Source: an uncultured Pelagibacteraceae bacterium (GTDB lineage Bacteria > Pseudomonadota > Alphaproteobacteria > Pelagibacterales > Pelagibacteraceae). From it: DNA of 64,000 bases. The stretch is taken from NCBI GenBank assembly GCA_902578935.1, contig CACHEU010000001.1, positions 310,001 to 374,000 on the forward strand. Direction: 5' to 3'. A model generated the notes under the pieces. It was not told where the DNA came from. It did not search any database and saw only the letters and a program-made list of their open reading frames with translations. Positions 49,683-57,990 of the stretch are shown here, piece after piece (within the stretch, counting starts at the first letter, position 1; each line of letters begins with the position of its first letter). A program made the position numbers and the translations under genes.

Positions 49683-50291
49683 ATGTTTCCGGAAAATTAC
49701 TTTATATATGTCCAATTGTTGCTGTTTCTATTTATCACACCCGGCCCCCCTAGAGTTGTAATTGTTTCACACACTATTAATTACGGTTTAAAAAGATCTG
49801 TATGGACAGCTGTAGGAGATGTTTCAGCTAATGCTCTCCAAGCAACTTTGGTTACCTTTGTTATTGGATCTTTGTTAGTGGAGAATCCTGAGATTTTTAC
49901 ATATTTGAAATGGATTGGAATTGCATACATATTGTATCTTGCCTATGAGACTTTCACATTAAAAGCTAAAAAAATAGGTGCAGAAAACAAAACATCTAAG
50001 AGTATATTTTCATTTTTCCGTGATGGATTTTTAGTAGCAGGACTAAGCCCCAAAGCCTTACTTGTTTTCGCCACTATCTTCATTCAGTTCATAAATTTTA
50101 ATGAAAATGTATTTTCTCAATTTTTAATTTTGACACTCACTTGGGTAATTTTAGATTTTTCAAGTTTAATGGTTTACGGTTTTGCTGCAGGTAAAATCGC
50201 AAATTGGTTAAAAGGAAATCCTAGATTTTTAAATACAATCTCAGCGTGTGTTCTTGTCATTATCGCAATCATAGTTGCGCTGAAAACTTAA
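49683..50291 (+). CDS. LysE-family translocator
   Basis: The 202-residue protein has about six hydrophobic segments and the RhtB/LysE start FLFITPGPPRVVIVSHTINYGLKR, then GLSPKALLVFATIFIQFIN. It probably exports an amino acid such as homoserine, threonine or leucine; substrate unknown. The normally conserved PGP is present. It stands alone, divergent from the DUF2805 gene. Confidence 0.85.
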   Translation: MFPENYFIYVQLLLFLFITPGPPRVVIVSHTINYGLKRSVWTAVGDVSANALQATLVTFVIGSLLVENPEIFTYLKWIGIAYILYLAYETFTLKAKKIGAENKTSKSIFSFFRDGFLVAGLSPKALLVFATIFIQFINFNENVFSQFLILTLTWVILDFSSLMVYGFAAGKIANWLKGNPRFLNTISACVLVIIAIIVALKT

Positions 50292-50313
50292 AAAATAATT
50301 TTTCCTTATCCTG

Positions 50314-50342
50314 TTGTTAAGACAGCCAAAAATTGCTTTAAT
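50314..50342 (+). promoter_or_regulatory. Predicted promoter of the first livK
   Basis: TTGTTA (50314-50319), a 17-base spacer and TTTAAT (50337-50342), in the 88-base gap before livK. It is followed by a TTAA-repeat leader and the strong ribosome site AAAGGGGGAAAGA. The same TTAA-repeat and GGGG layout precedes the second livK at 63631. Confidence 0.35.
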
Positions 50343-50379
50343 AAATTTAAATTAATTAATTAATTTAAAGGGGGAAAGA

Positions 50380-51621
50380 ATGAATAAATTAGCAAAACTA
50401 TTTATTACATTTGTTTCAGCTATAACTCTAGCACTAGCAAGTATTTCTTCATCTTTTGCAAAAGTTGAAGACGGTATGATTGTGTTAGGTTCTGCGATAT
50501 CTCTTACAGGAAAATATTCTTCTAACGGAGTACACACTCAAAACGGTTATAACTTAGCGGTTGACCGAATTAATAAAATGGGTGGCGTAAAAGTTGGTGG
50601 AAAAAGTTATAAATTTGAGATCATCTATTACGATGATGAATCAAATCCTAAAAGAGCTGCTCAGCTAGCTGAAAGACTAATTAAACAAGATGGCGTTCAT
50701 TATATGCTTGGACCTTACAGTTCAGGTTTAACGAAAGCTATCGCACCAGTAACCGAGAAATATAAAATTCCTATGGTTGAAGCAAATGGTGCATCAAGAT
50801 CTTTATTTACTAAAGGATACAAATATTTGTTCGCGGTGTTATCACCAGCTAACCAATACCTTGAAGTAGCAATCGATCTTGCGGTTGAAAAAAATGGTGG
50901 TAAGCCAGTTAAAATTGCGCAAGCATTTGAACAAGATGCTTTCTCACAAGACGTGAGACTTGGTATCTTAGATGCTGCAAAAAGAACTGGATCTAAAATC
51001 ATCATTGATGACAAGTTACCAAAAGAGCTAAATGATATGGCTGCTACATTGGCAAAAGTTAAAGCAACTAAGCCAGATGTACTTGTTGTATCAGGACATA
51101 CAAAAGGCGCATTAACTGCAATCAGACAAATTTCTGAAATGAAAGTTGATGTACCAATGTTAGCGATGACACACTGCGATGCTGCAAAACTTTCTAAACA
51201 ACACGGAAAGAAGTCAGAATATGCATTGTGTGCTTCTCAGTGGCATAAAAACTTAAGCTACAAAGATAAATTCTTTGGAACTGGCAAGAAGTATGACAAA
51301 GACTTTAAAAAAGAATTTGGTTATGCTCCACCTTACCAATCAGCTGAGTCATCTGCTGCTTTATTAGTGTTTAAAGATGCGTTCGAAAGAGCGAACTCTT
51401 TTGACAGAGATAAAGTTAGAGATGCTTTAAAAGCTACAGAGATGCAAACTTTCTATGGAAACATTAAATTTGGTCCTGGCGGTCAAAACACTGCTAAGCC
51501 AATGATCTTGTTCCAAGTAAGATGTAAAGGTGATGTGTGTGAGAATAAAGTTGTTGCTCCTACAAAATGGGCTTCAGATAAATTCTTCCACCCAATTCCA
51601 CCTTGGTCTGAAAGAGGTTAA
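50380..51621 (+). CDS. LivK-type periplasmic amino acid/amide-binding protein
   Basis: The 413-residue protein has a signal peptide (about 1-27) and a type I periplasmic-binding fold: GSAISLTGKYSSNGVHTQNGYNLAV, YYDDESNPKRAAQLAERLI and GPYSSGLTKAIAPV. It would deliver a branched-chain amino acid or related ligand to the permease encoded next. It has its own strong ribosome site and is followed by an intrinsic terminator, so it should be made in excess over the permease. Confidence 0.9.
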   Translation: MNKLAKLFITFVSAITLALASISSSFAKVEDGMIVLGSAISLTGKYSSNGVHTQNGYNLAVDRINKMGGVKVGGKSYKFEIIYYDDESNPKRAAQLAERLIKQDGVHYMLGPYSSGLTKAIAPVTEKYKIPMVEANGASRSLFTKGYKYLFAVLSPANQYLEVAIDLAVEKNGGKPVKIAQAFEQDAFSQDVRLGILDAAKRTGSKIIIDDKLPKELNDMAATLAKVKATKPDVLVVSGHTKGALTAIRQISEMKVDVPMLAMTHCDAAKLSKQHGKKSEYALCASQWHKNLSYKDKFFGTGKKYDKDFKKEFGYAPPYQSAESSAALLVFKDAFERANSFDRDKVRDALKATEMQTFYGNIKFGPGGQNTAKPMILFQVRCKGDVCENKVVAPTKWASDKFFHPIPPWSERG

Positions 51622-51637
51622 ACTTTTTTAATTATGT

Positions 51638-51671
51638 CCCCTAAATTAATAATTTAGGGGGCATTTTTTTT
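51638..51671 (+). terminator. Attenuating terminator between livK and livH
   Basis: CCCCTAAATT pairs perfectly with AATTTAGGGG over a three-base loop (51638-51660), followed by GCA and eight Ts ending directly at the livH ATG. The GGGGG at the base of the stem is also the only candidate ribosome site for livH, so the hairpin may limit both transcription and translation of the permease genes. Confidence 0.85.
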
Positions 51672-52565
51672 ATGGATTTTTTGATTTTTCAAGCTCCAAT
51701 GTTAATGGTCCAAGCTTCCTTGGACGGAATTCTATTAGGAATTTTATTTGCTTTAATCGCATATGGGATGGCTCTTCAATGGGGAGTGATGAACATAATC
51801 AATATTGCCCAAGGTGATTTAGTTATTTTAGGAGGATACATTGCTTACACAATGTATCTTGCTGGAATTCATCCAGCTTGGGGAGTTATTGTTTCTCCAA
51901 TTTTAATGTATTTCGTTGGCTGGGGACTTTATAAACTAGTAATTAATAAAGTTGTAGATCGAGACTTATTTATTTCAATTTTAGCAACTTTCGGTATCGC
52001 AATTGTATTTCAACAGTTAATGAATTTTATTTTTGGTGCTGACGTAGTTGTTGCTCAGTCTGAATACGGAACAACAATGTTATTTGATAATTCAGTTACC
52101 CTACCAAATTCAAAAATATTCTCTGCATTTGTAAGTCTAGCATATGCAGTAGCTTTGGTTGTTTACATGAAAAAATCTAGACTTGGACGAGCTATAAGAG
52201 CAACAGCACAAAATGCTAGAGCTGCAAAAATTCTTGGTGTAGATACTGAAAAAGTTTATGCTGCAACTTTTGGCATTAATGCTGCGTTATGTGGGATTGC
52301 GGGAGCTCTAATTTCAATTACTCTTACACTTCATCCCTATGTAGGACTTCCTTATACGGTTAGATCTTTCATGATAGTTATTGTAGCAGGTCTTGGTAAT
52401 TTACCGGCGGTAGCAATTTCAGGAATGGGATTAGGATTATTTGAAGAGTTTGCAGATTATATTTTAGGAACAGAATTTAGAATTGGTGCAGTGTTTATGC
52501 TGCTAGTTTTCATATTAGTTTACAGAAGATTTAAACTTTCAAAGAAAAGGGAATATTTAAAATAA
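51672..52565 (+). CDS. livH: Branched-chain amino acid ABC permease LivH-type (cluster 1)
   Basis: A 297-residue permease with about eight membrane segments and GVMNIINIAQGDLVILGGYIAY near the start, the LivH hallmark. The EAA-like cytoplasmic loop GRAIRATAQNARAAKILGVDTEKVY contacts the ATPases. The ATG directly follows the terminator T-run. It ends where livM begins. Confidence 0.92.
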   Translation: MDFLIFQAPMLMVQASLDGILLGILFALIAYGMALQWGVMNIINIAQGDLVILGGYIAYTMYLAGIHPAWGVIVSPILMYFVGWGLYKLVINKVVDRDLFISILATFGIAIVFQQLMNFIFGADVVVAQSEYGTTMLFDNSVTLPNSKIFSAFVSLAYAVALVVYMKKSRLGRAIRATAQNARAAKILGVDTEKVYAATFGINAALCGIAGALISITLTLHPYVGLPYTVRSFMIVIVAGLGNLPAVAISGMGLGLFEEFADYILGTEFRIGAVFMLLVFILVYRRFKLSKKREYLK

Positions 52566-53630
52566 ATGGAAAAAGTAAAACAAAAAGATTTAATATTATA
52601 TTCTGGCCTAATTATCCTAGGTTTAGCGGCGCCCTATTTATTTTCTGCTTTTAAAGTTCAGCTTACATATCTTTGTGTCTTGATCGTTTTGGCGATGACT
52701 TGGAATTTACAAGGTGGAGAAATGGGCTACAATAGTTTTGGAAATATCCTTTTCTATGGTCTTGGAATGTACTTAACTGCATCAGTTCAAGTAGGTATGT
52801 TTTTTCCATTAGCAGAATGGACAGAAAGCGGTGGAGAAAAAACATTCGTGCATACTACAGCACAATATTTTCAAGGAATAGGTGTAGGGTTATTAGTTTC
52901 AGCTATTATTCCAGCTATAGTCGCAGGCGCCATAGGTTATGCTATTTTAGGTTTAAGAGGTCATTATTTTGCTATTTGCACTTTAGGTCTTGGTATTGCG
53001 GCAGGTGAAATCGCTGGAGGCATAGAAATAATTGGAGCTGGTCAAGGCTTTACCACACCACCATTTCCAGCAGAAATAGTTGACGTTGAGGCCAGAGGGA
53101 AGTTTTTCTATTTTTTAAGTTTTTTTGTATTAGTTCTAGCTTTTGTTTTTGTAAAATATATTTACGGCTCTAGATTTAGATTAATTTTAAATGCCATAAG
53201 AGATAACGAAGATAAAGCAGAAGCAATGGGTATTCAGACAATGAAATATAAAATTGTTGGCTGGATGGTATCTGCATTTTTCTGTGGTCTAGCCGGTGGA
53301 ATTATGGGTGGATTAATTGGATATATAGACTCAACGGATGTTGCATTTGATGGAAGAGAGATGGGAGTGTTTATGGTCTTAATGGCAATACTTGGTGGAA
53401 AAGGAACTTTGTGGGGACCAATTATTGGTGCAACTTTATTCCATTTCTTCAAAGAAGGTCTTTGGACTTTTATATTAGGTTGGCAATATGTTGCGTTAGG
53501 AGTTTTGATTGTTGTAATTGTAATTTATTTCCCAGAGGGATTAATGGGTTGGTTAAGAGAAAAATATCCTGAAAGATTTGGAGAAGTTATAGATGAAAAA
53601 GATCGTAAATCACAGGTGGAATTAAAATGA
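52566..53630 (+). CDS. livM: Branched-chain amino acid ABC permease LivM-type (cluster 1)
   Basis: The 354-residue permease has about nine hydrophobic segments, MTWNLQGGEMGYNSFGNILFYGLGMY and LNAIRDNEDKAEAMGIQTMKYK, which mark LivM. It is adjacent to livH with no gap, and livG overlaps its stop by four bases. Confidence 0.92.
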   Translation: MEKVKQKDLILYSGLIILGLAAPYLFSAFKVQLTYLCVLIVLAMTWNLQGGEMGYNSFGNILFYGLGMYLTASVQVGMFFPLAEWTESGGEKTFVHTTAQYFQGIGVGLLVSAIIPAIVAGAIGYAILGLRGHYFAICTLGLGIAAGEIAGGIEIIGAGQGFTTPPFPAEIVDVEARGKFFYFLSFFVLVLAFVFVKYIYGSRFRLILNAIRDNEDKAEAMGIQTMKYKIVGWMVSAFFCGLAGGIMGGLIGYIDSTDVAFDGREMGVFMVLMAILGGKGTLWGPIIGATLFHFFKEGLWTFILGWQYVALGVLIVVIVIYFPEGLMGWLREKYPERFGEVIDEKDRKSQVELK

Positions 53631-54361
53631 GTCTTTTAGAAGTAAAAAATGTAAGCAAATCTTTTGGAGGGGTGAAAGCCAATGTGGATATTTCTGTTTC
53701 CGTGGAGCAAGGTTCAATAGTTGGCTTAATCGGACCAAACGGTTCTGGCAAAACAACGTTATTTAATTCAATCGTTGGAACTCATCCAATTGATCAAGGG
53801 TCTATCATTTTTAATAATACTGAAGTTTCAGAAATGCCTGTCCCTGCAGTAGCTAAAATGGGATTATTAAGAACATTTCAGCAAACAAGAATTTATTCTA
53901 AACTTAATTGCGTAGAAAATATGTTAATTAGCCATAAGGCTAGTGACTCAGGCTTTATATTTGCAAAAATACCTTCCGAGCTTACTGAAAAAGCAGAAAA
54001 TCTTTTAAACTTTGTAGGACTCTATCAAAAAAGAAATTTAAGAGCAGGAGATTTATCATTTGGCCAGCAAAAACTTTTAGAATTAGCAATGGCCTTAATG
54101 AATGAACCTAAAATGCTTTTATTAGACGAGCCAACAGCTGGGATAAATCCAACTTTAATTAATGGAATAATAGATAGATTAATTAAAATTAATAAAGATT
54201 ATGGAATAACTTTATTAGTAATAGAGCACAATATGAAAGTTATAATGAGTTTAGCTCAAAGTATTTTTTGTTTGGCTCATGGAAAACTTTTAGCGGAAGG
54301 CTCACCAGATCAAATTAAAAATGATAAGCGAGTTGTGGATGCTTATTTAGGAGCACAATAA
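53627..54361 (+). CDS. livG: Branched-chain amino acid ABC ATPase LivG-type (cluster 1)
   Basis: The 244-residue ATPase has Walker A GPNGSGKT (about 37-44), the signature LSFGQQKLLELAMALM, and Walker B LLLDEPTAG. The C-terminal VVDAYLG is typical of LivG. It overlaps livM (ATGA) and livF (TAATG). Confidence 0.94.
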   Translation: MSLLEVKNVSKSFGGVKANVDISVSVEQGSIVGLIGPNGSGKTTLFNSIVGTHPIDQGSIIFNNTEVSEMPVPAVAKMGLLRTFQQTRIYSKLNCVENMLISHKASDSGFIFAKIPSELTEKAENLLNFVGLYQKRNLRAGDLSFGQQKLLELAMALMNEPKMLLLDEPTAGINPTLINGIIDRLIKINKDYGITLLVIEHNMKVIMSLAQSIFCLAHGKLLAEGSPDQIKNDKRVVDAYLGAQ

Positions 54362-55146
54362 TGGCAAATCAATATGAAGTTTTAGGAAAAGCTCCAGAAG
54401 TCAAAGATTTACAAAAACTTTCTGGATCAAACCTACATTTACAAATTAAAAATTTAAGCGCTGGTTATGGAAAAATGGAAATACTTCATAATTTCAATTT
54501 ACTTGTAGATAAAGCACAATCTTTATGTCTGATTGGACCCAACGGTGCAGGAAAATCAACAATACTTCATTCTATTTATGGTTTCACAAATATATTCTCG
54601 GGACAAATTGAAATTGATGGAAACGAGATTACTAATCTTACACCGGCCCAAAAATTAAAAAGCTGCGGCATAGCTTATATTCTTCAAGATAATTCAGTAT
54701 TTCCCGATATGACAGTAGAAGAAAATTTATTAATGGGAGGATATATTAAAGATAAAACTGAAGAGTCATACGCTGAAGCTAAAAGAGTTTTGGAAAAGTA
54801 TGAAAGATTAAATAAAAGAAGAAGCCAACCAGCAAAAGTTTTATCAGGAGGGGAAAGAAGACTTCTCGAAATATCAAGAGCTTTAGTTATGCGTCCCTCA
54901 ATCCTTTTGGTAGATGAACCTTCGATAGGATTAGAACCTAGATATATTGAAATGGTTTTTGAAATTTTGGACGATCTTCAAAAGAATGAAAAGAAAACCA
55001 TTATCATGGTTGAACAAAACGCAAAAAAAGGTCTTGAGTTTGCAGACATCGGTTACGTATTAGTTTCTGGACAAACTGCCATCGTAGGCAAAGGAAATGA
55101 CCTATTAAAAAATCCTGACGTTGGAAGATTATTTCTTGGCGGTTAA
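54361..55146 (+). CDS. livF: Branched-chain amino acid ABC ATPase LivF-type (cluster 1)
   Basis: The 261-residue ATPase has Walker A GPNGAGKST (about 59-67), signature LSGGERRLLEISRAL and Walker B LLVDEPSIGL. It has about 20 more N-terminal residues than the usual LivF. Its stop overlaps the azlC ATG by one base, tying transport to the following genes. Confidence 0.93.
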   Translation: MANQYEVLGKAPEVKDLQKLSGSNLHLQIKNLSAGYGKMEILHNFNLLVDKAQSLCLIGPNGAGKSTILHSIYGFTNIFSGQIEIDGNEITNLTPAQKLKSCGIAYILQDNSVFPDMTVEENLLMGGYIKDKTEESYAEAKRVLEKYERLNKRRSQPAKVLSGGERRLLEISRALVMRPSILLVDEPSIGLEPRYIEMVFEILDDLQKNEKKTIIMVEQNAKKGLEFADIGYVLVSGQTAIVGKGNDLLKNPDVGRLFLGG

Positions 55147-55847
55147 TGATAAGTTCTGGATATTTTCTTAAAGGTTTTAAATCAGTTCGGTCTGCAGACA
55201 GTCCAGCTATTGCATTAGGATGCAGTTTTCTTGCCATAGGGGCTTTACTAAAAAATATTGGTTTTAATTTTCAACAAAGTTTTTTTTCTACATTCTTCAC
55301 TTATGCATTACCTGGTCAGCTTGTTATGGCTGAATCTTTTCTCATTGGAGCATCATTAATAAATATTTTTGTTGGCGTTTGGTTAGTTAATGCTCGTTTG
55401 TTTCCCATGGCAGTTTCCATGTTTCCTTTGCTTAAAGCTAAGAATCAACCTAAATGGAAGTATTATTTATCCTGTCATTTCCTTGCTGTTTCTTCTTGGC
55501 TAATAATGAAAAAAGATTACAGAACTATTCATGAAGATTATCGAATAGATTTTTGGATGGGAATTGGAACAGCTACCTGGTCCATTGCTATTTTTTCAAC
55601 AGTTTTAGGATTTTTAGTTTCTGACTATCTAAGTAAAGACATGATGATTGGTCTTGCTATTGTAAATCCTGTTTATTTTTTTTGTATGTTGCTAGGTTCG
55701 ATGAAAAATATTGTTATTGGAGCCTCAGTTATTCTAGGAACAATCCTTGGTCCTGTTTTTTATTTAGTGTCACCTGAGTGGTGTATTTTATACGGTGGAG
55801 TAACCGCAGGCGTAATTGCCTTTTTAGTTGGAGAGTTTAATGAGTAG
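55146..55847 (+). CDS. azlC: AzlC-family branched-chain amino acid exporter, large subunit
   Basis: The 233-residue membrane protein has the AzlC traits: PAIALGCSFLAIGALLKNIGF, ALPGQLVMAESFLIGASLINIFVGVWLVNARLF. AzlCD (YgaZH-like) exports branched-chain amino acids. It is encoded straight after an importer for the same class, and overlaps azlD by eight bases. Confidence 0.88.
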   Translation: MISSGYFLKGFKSVRSADSPAIALGCSFLAIGALLKNIGFNFQQSFFSTFFTYALPGQLVMAESFLIGASLINIFVGVWLVNARLFPMAVSMFPLLKAKNQPKWKYYLSCHFLAVSSWLIMKKDYRTIHEDYRIDFWMGIGTATWSIAIFSTVLGFLVSDYLSKDMMIGLAIVNPVYFFCMLLGSMKNIVIGASVILGTILGPVFYLVSPEWCILYGGVTAGVIAFLVGEFNE

Positions 55848-56172
55848 TTTATCTTCAAATATTATTTTAGTTATAGCCGTCACATCAATTGCAACTTATC
55901 TTTCAAGGTCTTTAGGTGTTTTATTTTCAGAAAGAATTGATGAGAATTCTAAAATATTTAGATTATTTGACTGTATAGCTTATTCAACTTTAGCAGCCTT
56001 AATTTCTAAAGTTGTAGTTTTTCCAGCAGGAGATCTTGTAGAGGCAAACATTTTCATTAGATTATTGGTTGTTTTTTTATGTGTATCCGTGTTCTTGGTA
56101 GCAAAGAGAAATCTTGTATATCCCACAGTTCTTTCTGCTATACTTTTAACAGTTTTAATTAAATTTTTATGA
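55840..56172 (+). CDS. azlD: AzlD-family exporter, small subunit
   Basis: The 110-residue protein has four hydrophobic segments and TYLSRSLGVLF and VEANIFIRLLVVFLC, matching AzlD. I choose the ATG at 55840 inside the azlC end (ATGAGTAG overlap) over a TTG at 55828. It pairs with AzlC and overlaps the next ATG by four bases. Confidence 0.82.
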   Translation: MSSLSSNIILVIAVTSIATYLSRSLGVLFSERIDENSKIFRLFDCIAYSTLAALISKVVVFPAGDLVEANIFIRLLVVFLCVSVFLVAKRNLVYPTVLSAILLTVLIKFL

Positions 56173-57074
56173 AGATAGAAATAGAAAATCACCCAACATC
56201 TAAAAGAATTAAATTAATCAAAATCAAAGAACAGGAACTGGATAAATTAATATTTCCATTTAATAAGCACACTATTCAGTCTTTAGAATACAAACCTTTC
56301 TCTAGATTTTCCTTGGCCAAAAGTGTTGACGATGTTTTTTCTGGGGAATTAAGCAAGGTTTTAAATATAACTTTAAAAGATAGAAATACTGGAACAGCAA
56401 TAATTGAACCAAATATTAAAAATTCAAAATTTGATAAAGATTTTCTTGTAAAATTATCTACTGCCTTAGCTTATTTAGTAGGGCTTCCAAATTTTGATTC
56501 CATGTCAGATAAATATTACGCACGTTTTCATGTTAAACATTCAGATTCAAGCGACTCTTATTTGAGAAAAGCTTATACCAACATGGATTTGCACACAGAT
56601 GGAACCTATGTGAAGGAAAAAACAGACTGGTTGCTAATGACAAAAATGGAAGAAATTAACGTGAAAGGTGGAGAAAGTGTTTTACTACACCTAGACGATT
56701 GGGAACATTGTGAAGAATTTAGCAATAATCCTGTTGGAAAACAAAACTTTGTTTGGGGCTCTCCAAAAAGCAAGAATGTTGACTACAAAGTTGAGCATCC
56801 GGTGTTTTCTAAGGATAAAGAGGGAAAAGCAACTATTTCATATATTGATCAATTTCCAGAACCAAAAAATATGGAACAGGGATTGTTTTTACAAAAATTG
56901 TCTGATGCATTAGAGGAAAGTAAAAACAAGTTGGCTTTACCCCTGAAACCTGGGTCCACAATTTTTTCCAATAATTACTTTTGGCTCCATGGTAGAAAGC
57001 CATTTAAAAAAGACACCAATTTAAGTAGAGAGCTTCTAAGGATAAGAGGAGTCTTTTTTGCTCAATTTTCTTAA
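56169..57074 (+). CDS. glaH: Glutarate 2-hydroxylase (CsiD/GlaH family)
   Basis: The 301-residue Fe(II)/2-oxoglutarate dioxygenase matches CsiD strongly: MDLHTDGTYVKEKTDWLLM (about 138-156, iron ligands His and Asp), GGESVLLHLDDWEHCE, YIDQFPEPKNMEQGLFLQ, WLHGRKPF (third iron ligand His, about 274) and RELLRIRG for 2-oxoglutarate. GlaH converts glutarate to L-2-hydroxyglutarate in lysine catabolism. The usual partner LhgO is not in the window. Being last in the liv-azl operon (ATGA overlap) is unusual and suggests the transporter handles a lysine- or glutarate-related compound. Confidence 0.88.
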   Translation: MKIEIENHPTSKRIKLIKIKEQELDKLIFPFNKHTIQSLEYKPFSRFSLAKSVDDVFSGELSKVLNITLKDRNTGTAIIEPNIKNSKFDKDFLVKLSTALAYLVGLPNFDSMSDKYYARFHVKHSDSSDSYLRKAYTNMDLHTDGTYVKEKTDWLLMTKMEEINVKGGESVLLHLDDWEHCEEFSNNPVGKQNFVWGSPKSKNVDYKVEHPVFSKDKEGKATISYIDQFPEPKNMEQGLFLQKLSDALEESKNKLALPLKPGSTIFSNNYFWLHGRKPFKKDTNLSRELLRIRGVFFAQFS

Positions 57075-57120
57075 AAATTTAAGACAAAAAAAGTACCAAG
57101 TGTTGTATTTATACCACATA

Positions 57121-57145
57121 AAAAGCCCTATTTTACTGGGTTTTT
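57121..57145 (+). terminator. Probable terminator after glaH
   Basis: AAAAGCCC and GGGTTTTT can pair over a nine-base loop with one bulged G. It is weak in GC, but its place 47 bases after glaH and the T-run fit a terminator. The rest of this 187-base gap holds a possible promoter (57184-57210). Confidence 0.4.
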
Positions 57146-57183
57146 AAATTTTGTTTTATTGAATCCTGATGATTTATTTAGTT

Positions 57184-57210
57184 TTGAGTCCCTGTATGTT
57201 TGTATATAGT
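57184..57210 (+). promoter_or_regulatory. Possible promoter of the beta-barrel gene
   Basis: TTGAGT (57184-57189) and TATAGT (57205-57210) with a short 15-base spacer, 51 bases before the ATG. A TGAGTCC unit recurs at 57185 and 57210. The spacer is shorter than usual, so confidence is low. Confidence 0.25.
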
Positions 57211-57261
57211 GAGTCCATTAAATATATATATTTTAGTAAAGTTTTTTGAACGGAGATAAAA

Positions 57262-57933
57262 ATGAGAAAATTATTAAGCTTGATAAGTGCCGGTCTAATT
57301 TGGGCAGCATTGGTTATGCCTGCAAGCGCTCAAATGGGCTTTGGTGTAACAGCCTTGCTTGGAGACATAGAGACATCTGGTACTGAAACAGAAAAAACTG
57401 TAACAGGCGTTACTTCAGAAACAACTAGCACTACTGTTGAAGAGACTTTCATGGGTGCAGCTGTTTATGCTGAGAAAAGAATGGGTAATGGTTTTGCTTT
57501 TGGTGTTGAGTACGTTCCAGTTGATATTGAAATTGGTTCAGGAGCAAGAACTAACAGTAGCTCAGGAGCTGACGTTGCCTCAGAAGCCGACACAGGCGAT
57601 GTATCAGTGAGCGCTGATGTTACCGATTTATTTACATTCTACGCACGTGTGCCATTTCCAATAATTCCTAGCGCATACCTAAAATTGGGTTATCATGATG
57701 CTACTATTAAAACTAATGAAAGTTTAACAACAACGTCATACGGTGATGTTGCTTTAAATGGTTTTGAGTATGGAGCTGGATTTCAAAATGAAGAGGGTAC
57801 AAGAAGATTGGAATTAACATATTCAGACTTCGATGACATTTCTATTACAGGTACTGGTTCAGGAGAAACAAACCAGAACACAGTTACTGCCGATGCTGAT
57901 GCATGGGCTCTAAGATTGTCTTTGGGTTTTTAA
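57262..57933 (+). CDS. Outer-membrane beta-barrel-like protein
   Basis: The 223-residue protein has a signal peptide (about 1-23, ASA-Q) and alternating polar/hydrophobic strands: MGFGVTALLGDIET, FMGAAVYAEKRMGNGFAFGVEYVPVDIEIG and FEYGAGFQNEEGTRRLELTYSDF. It ends in WALRLSLGF, with a C-terminal phenylalanine as in outer-membrane barrels. Loops are rich in Thr, Ser and acidic residues. Family and function not recognised. It has a good ribosome site (CGGAGAT) and ends in a strong terminator. Confidence 0.65.
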   Translation: MRKLLSLISAGLIWAALVMPASAQMGFGVTALLGDIETSGTETEKTVTGVTSETTSTTVEETFMGAAVYAEKRMGNGFAFGVEYVPVDIEIGSGARTNSSSGADVASEADTGDVSVSADVTDLFTFYARVPFPIIPSAYLKLGYHDATIKTNESLTTTSYGDVALNGFEYGAGFQNEEGTRRLELTYSDFDDISITGTGSGETNQNTVTADADAWALRLSLGF

Positions 57934-57959
57934 ATCTATAAAGAAATTATTATAATAAT

Positions 57960-57990
57960 TAACCCGCTTAATTTTTTAAGCGGGTTTTTT
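57960..57990. terminator. Strong terminator shared by the barrel gene and the AbrB gene end
   Basis: AACCCGCTT pairs with AAGCGGGTT over a seven-base loop, followed by a T-run on the plus strand. It ends the barrel gene. The stop codon of the convergent AbrB-family gene lies in its loop, so part of the stem is also coding. Confidence 0.85.

Noticed and set aside
49662-49715. Upstream extension of the DUF2805 gene to 49715
   Set aside because: It would overlap the start of the divergent LysE gene, and family members begin at the internal ATG at 49661.
57185-57216. Two TGAGTCC units near the beta-barrel gene as another integrase arm site
   Set aside because: Their period is 25, not 11, and no copy of the tmRNA repeat is nearby. 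They overlap a plausible promoter instead.
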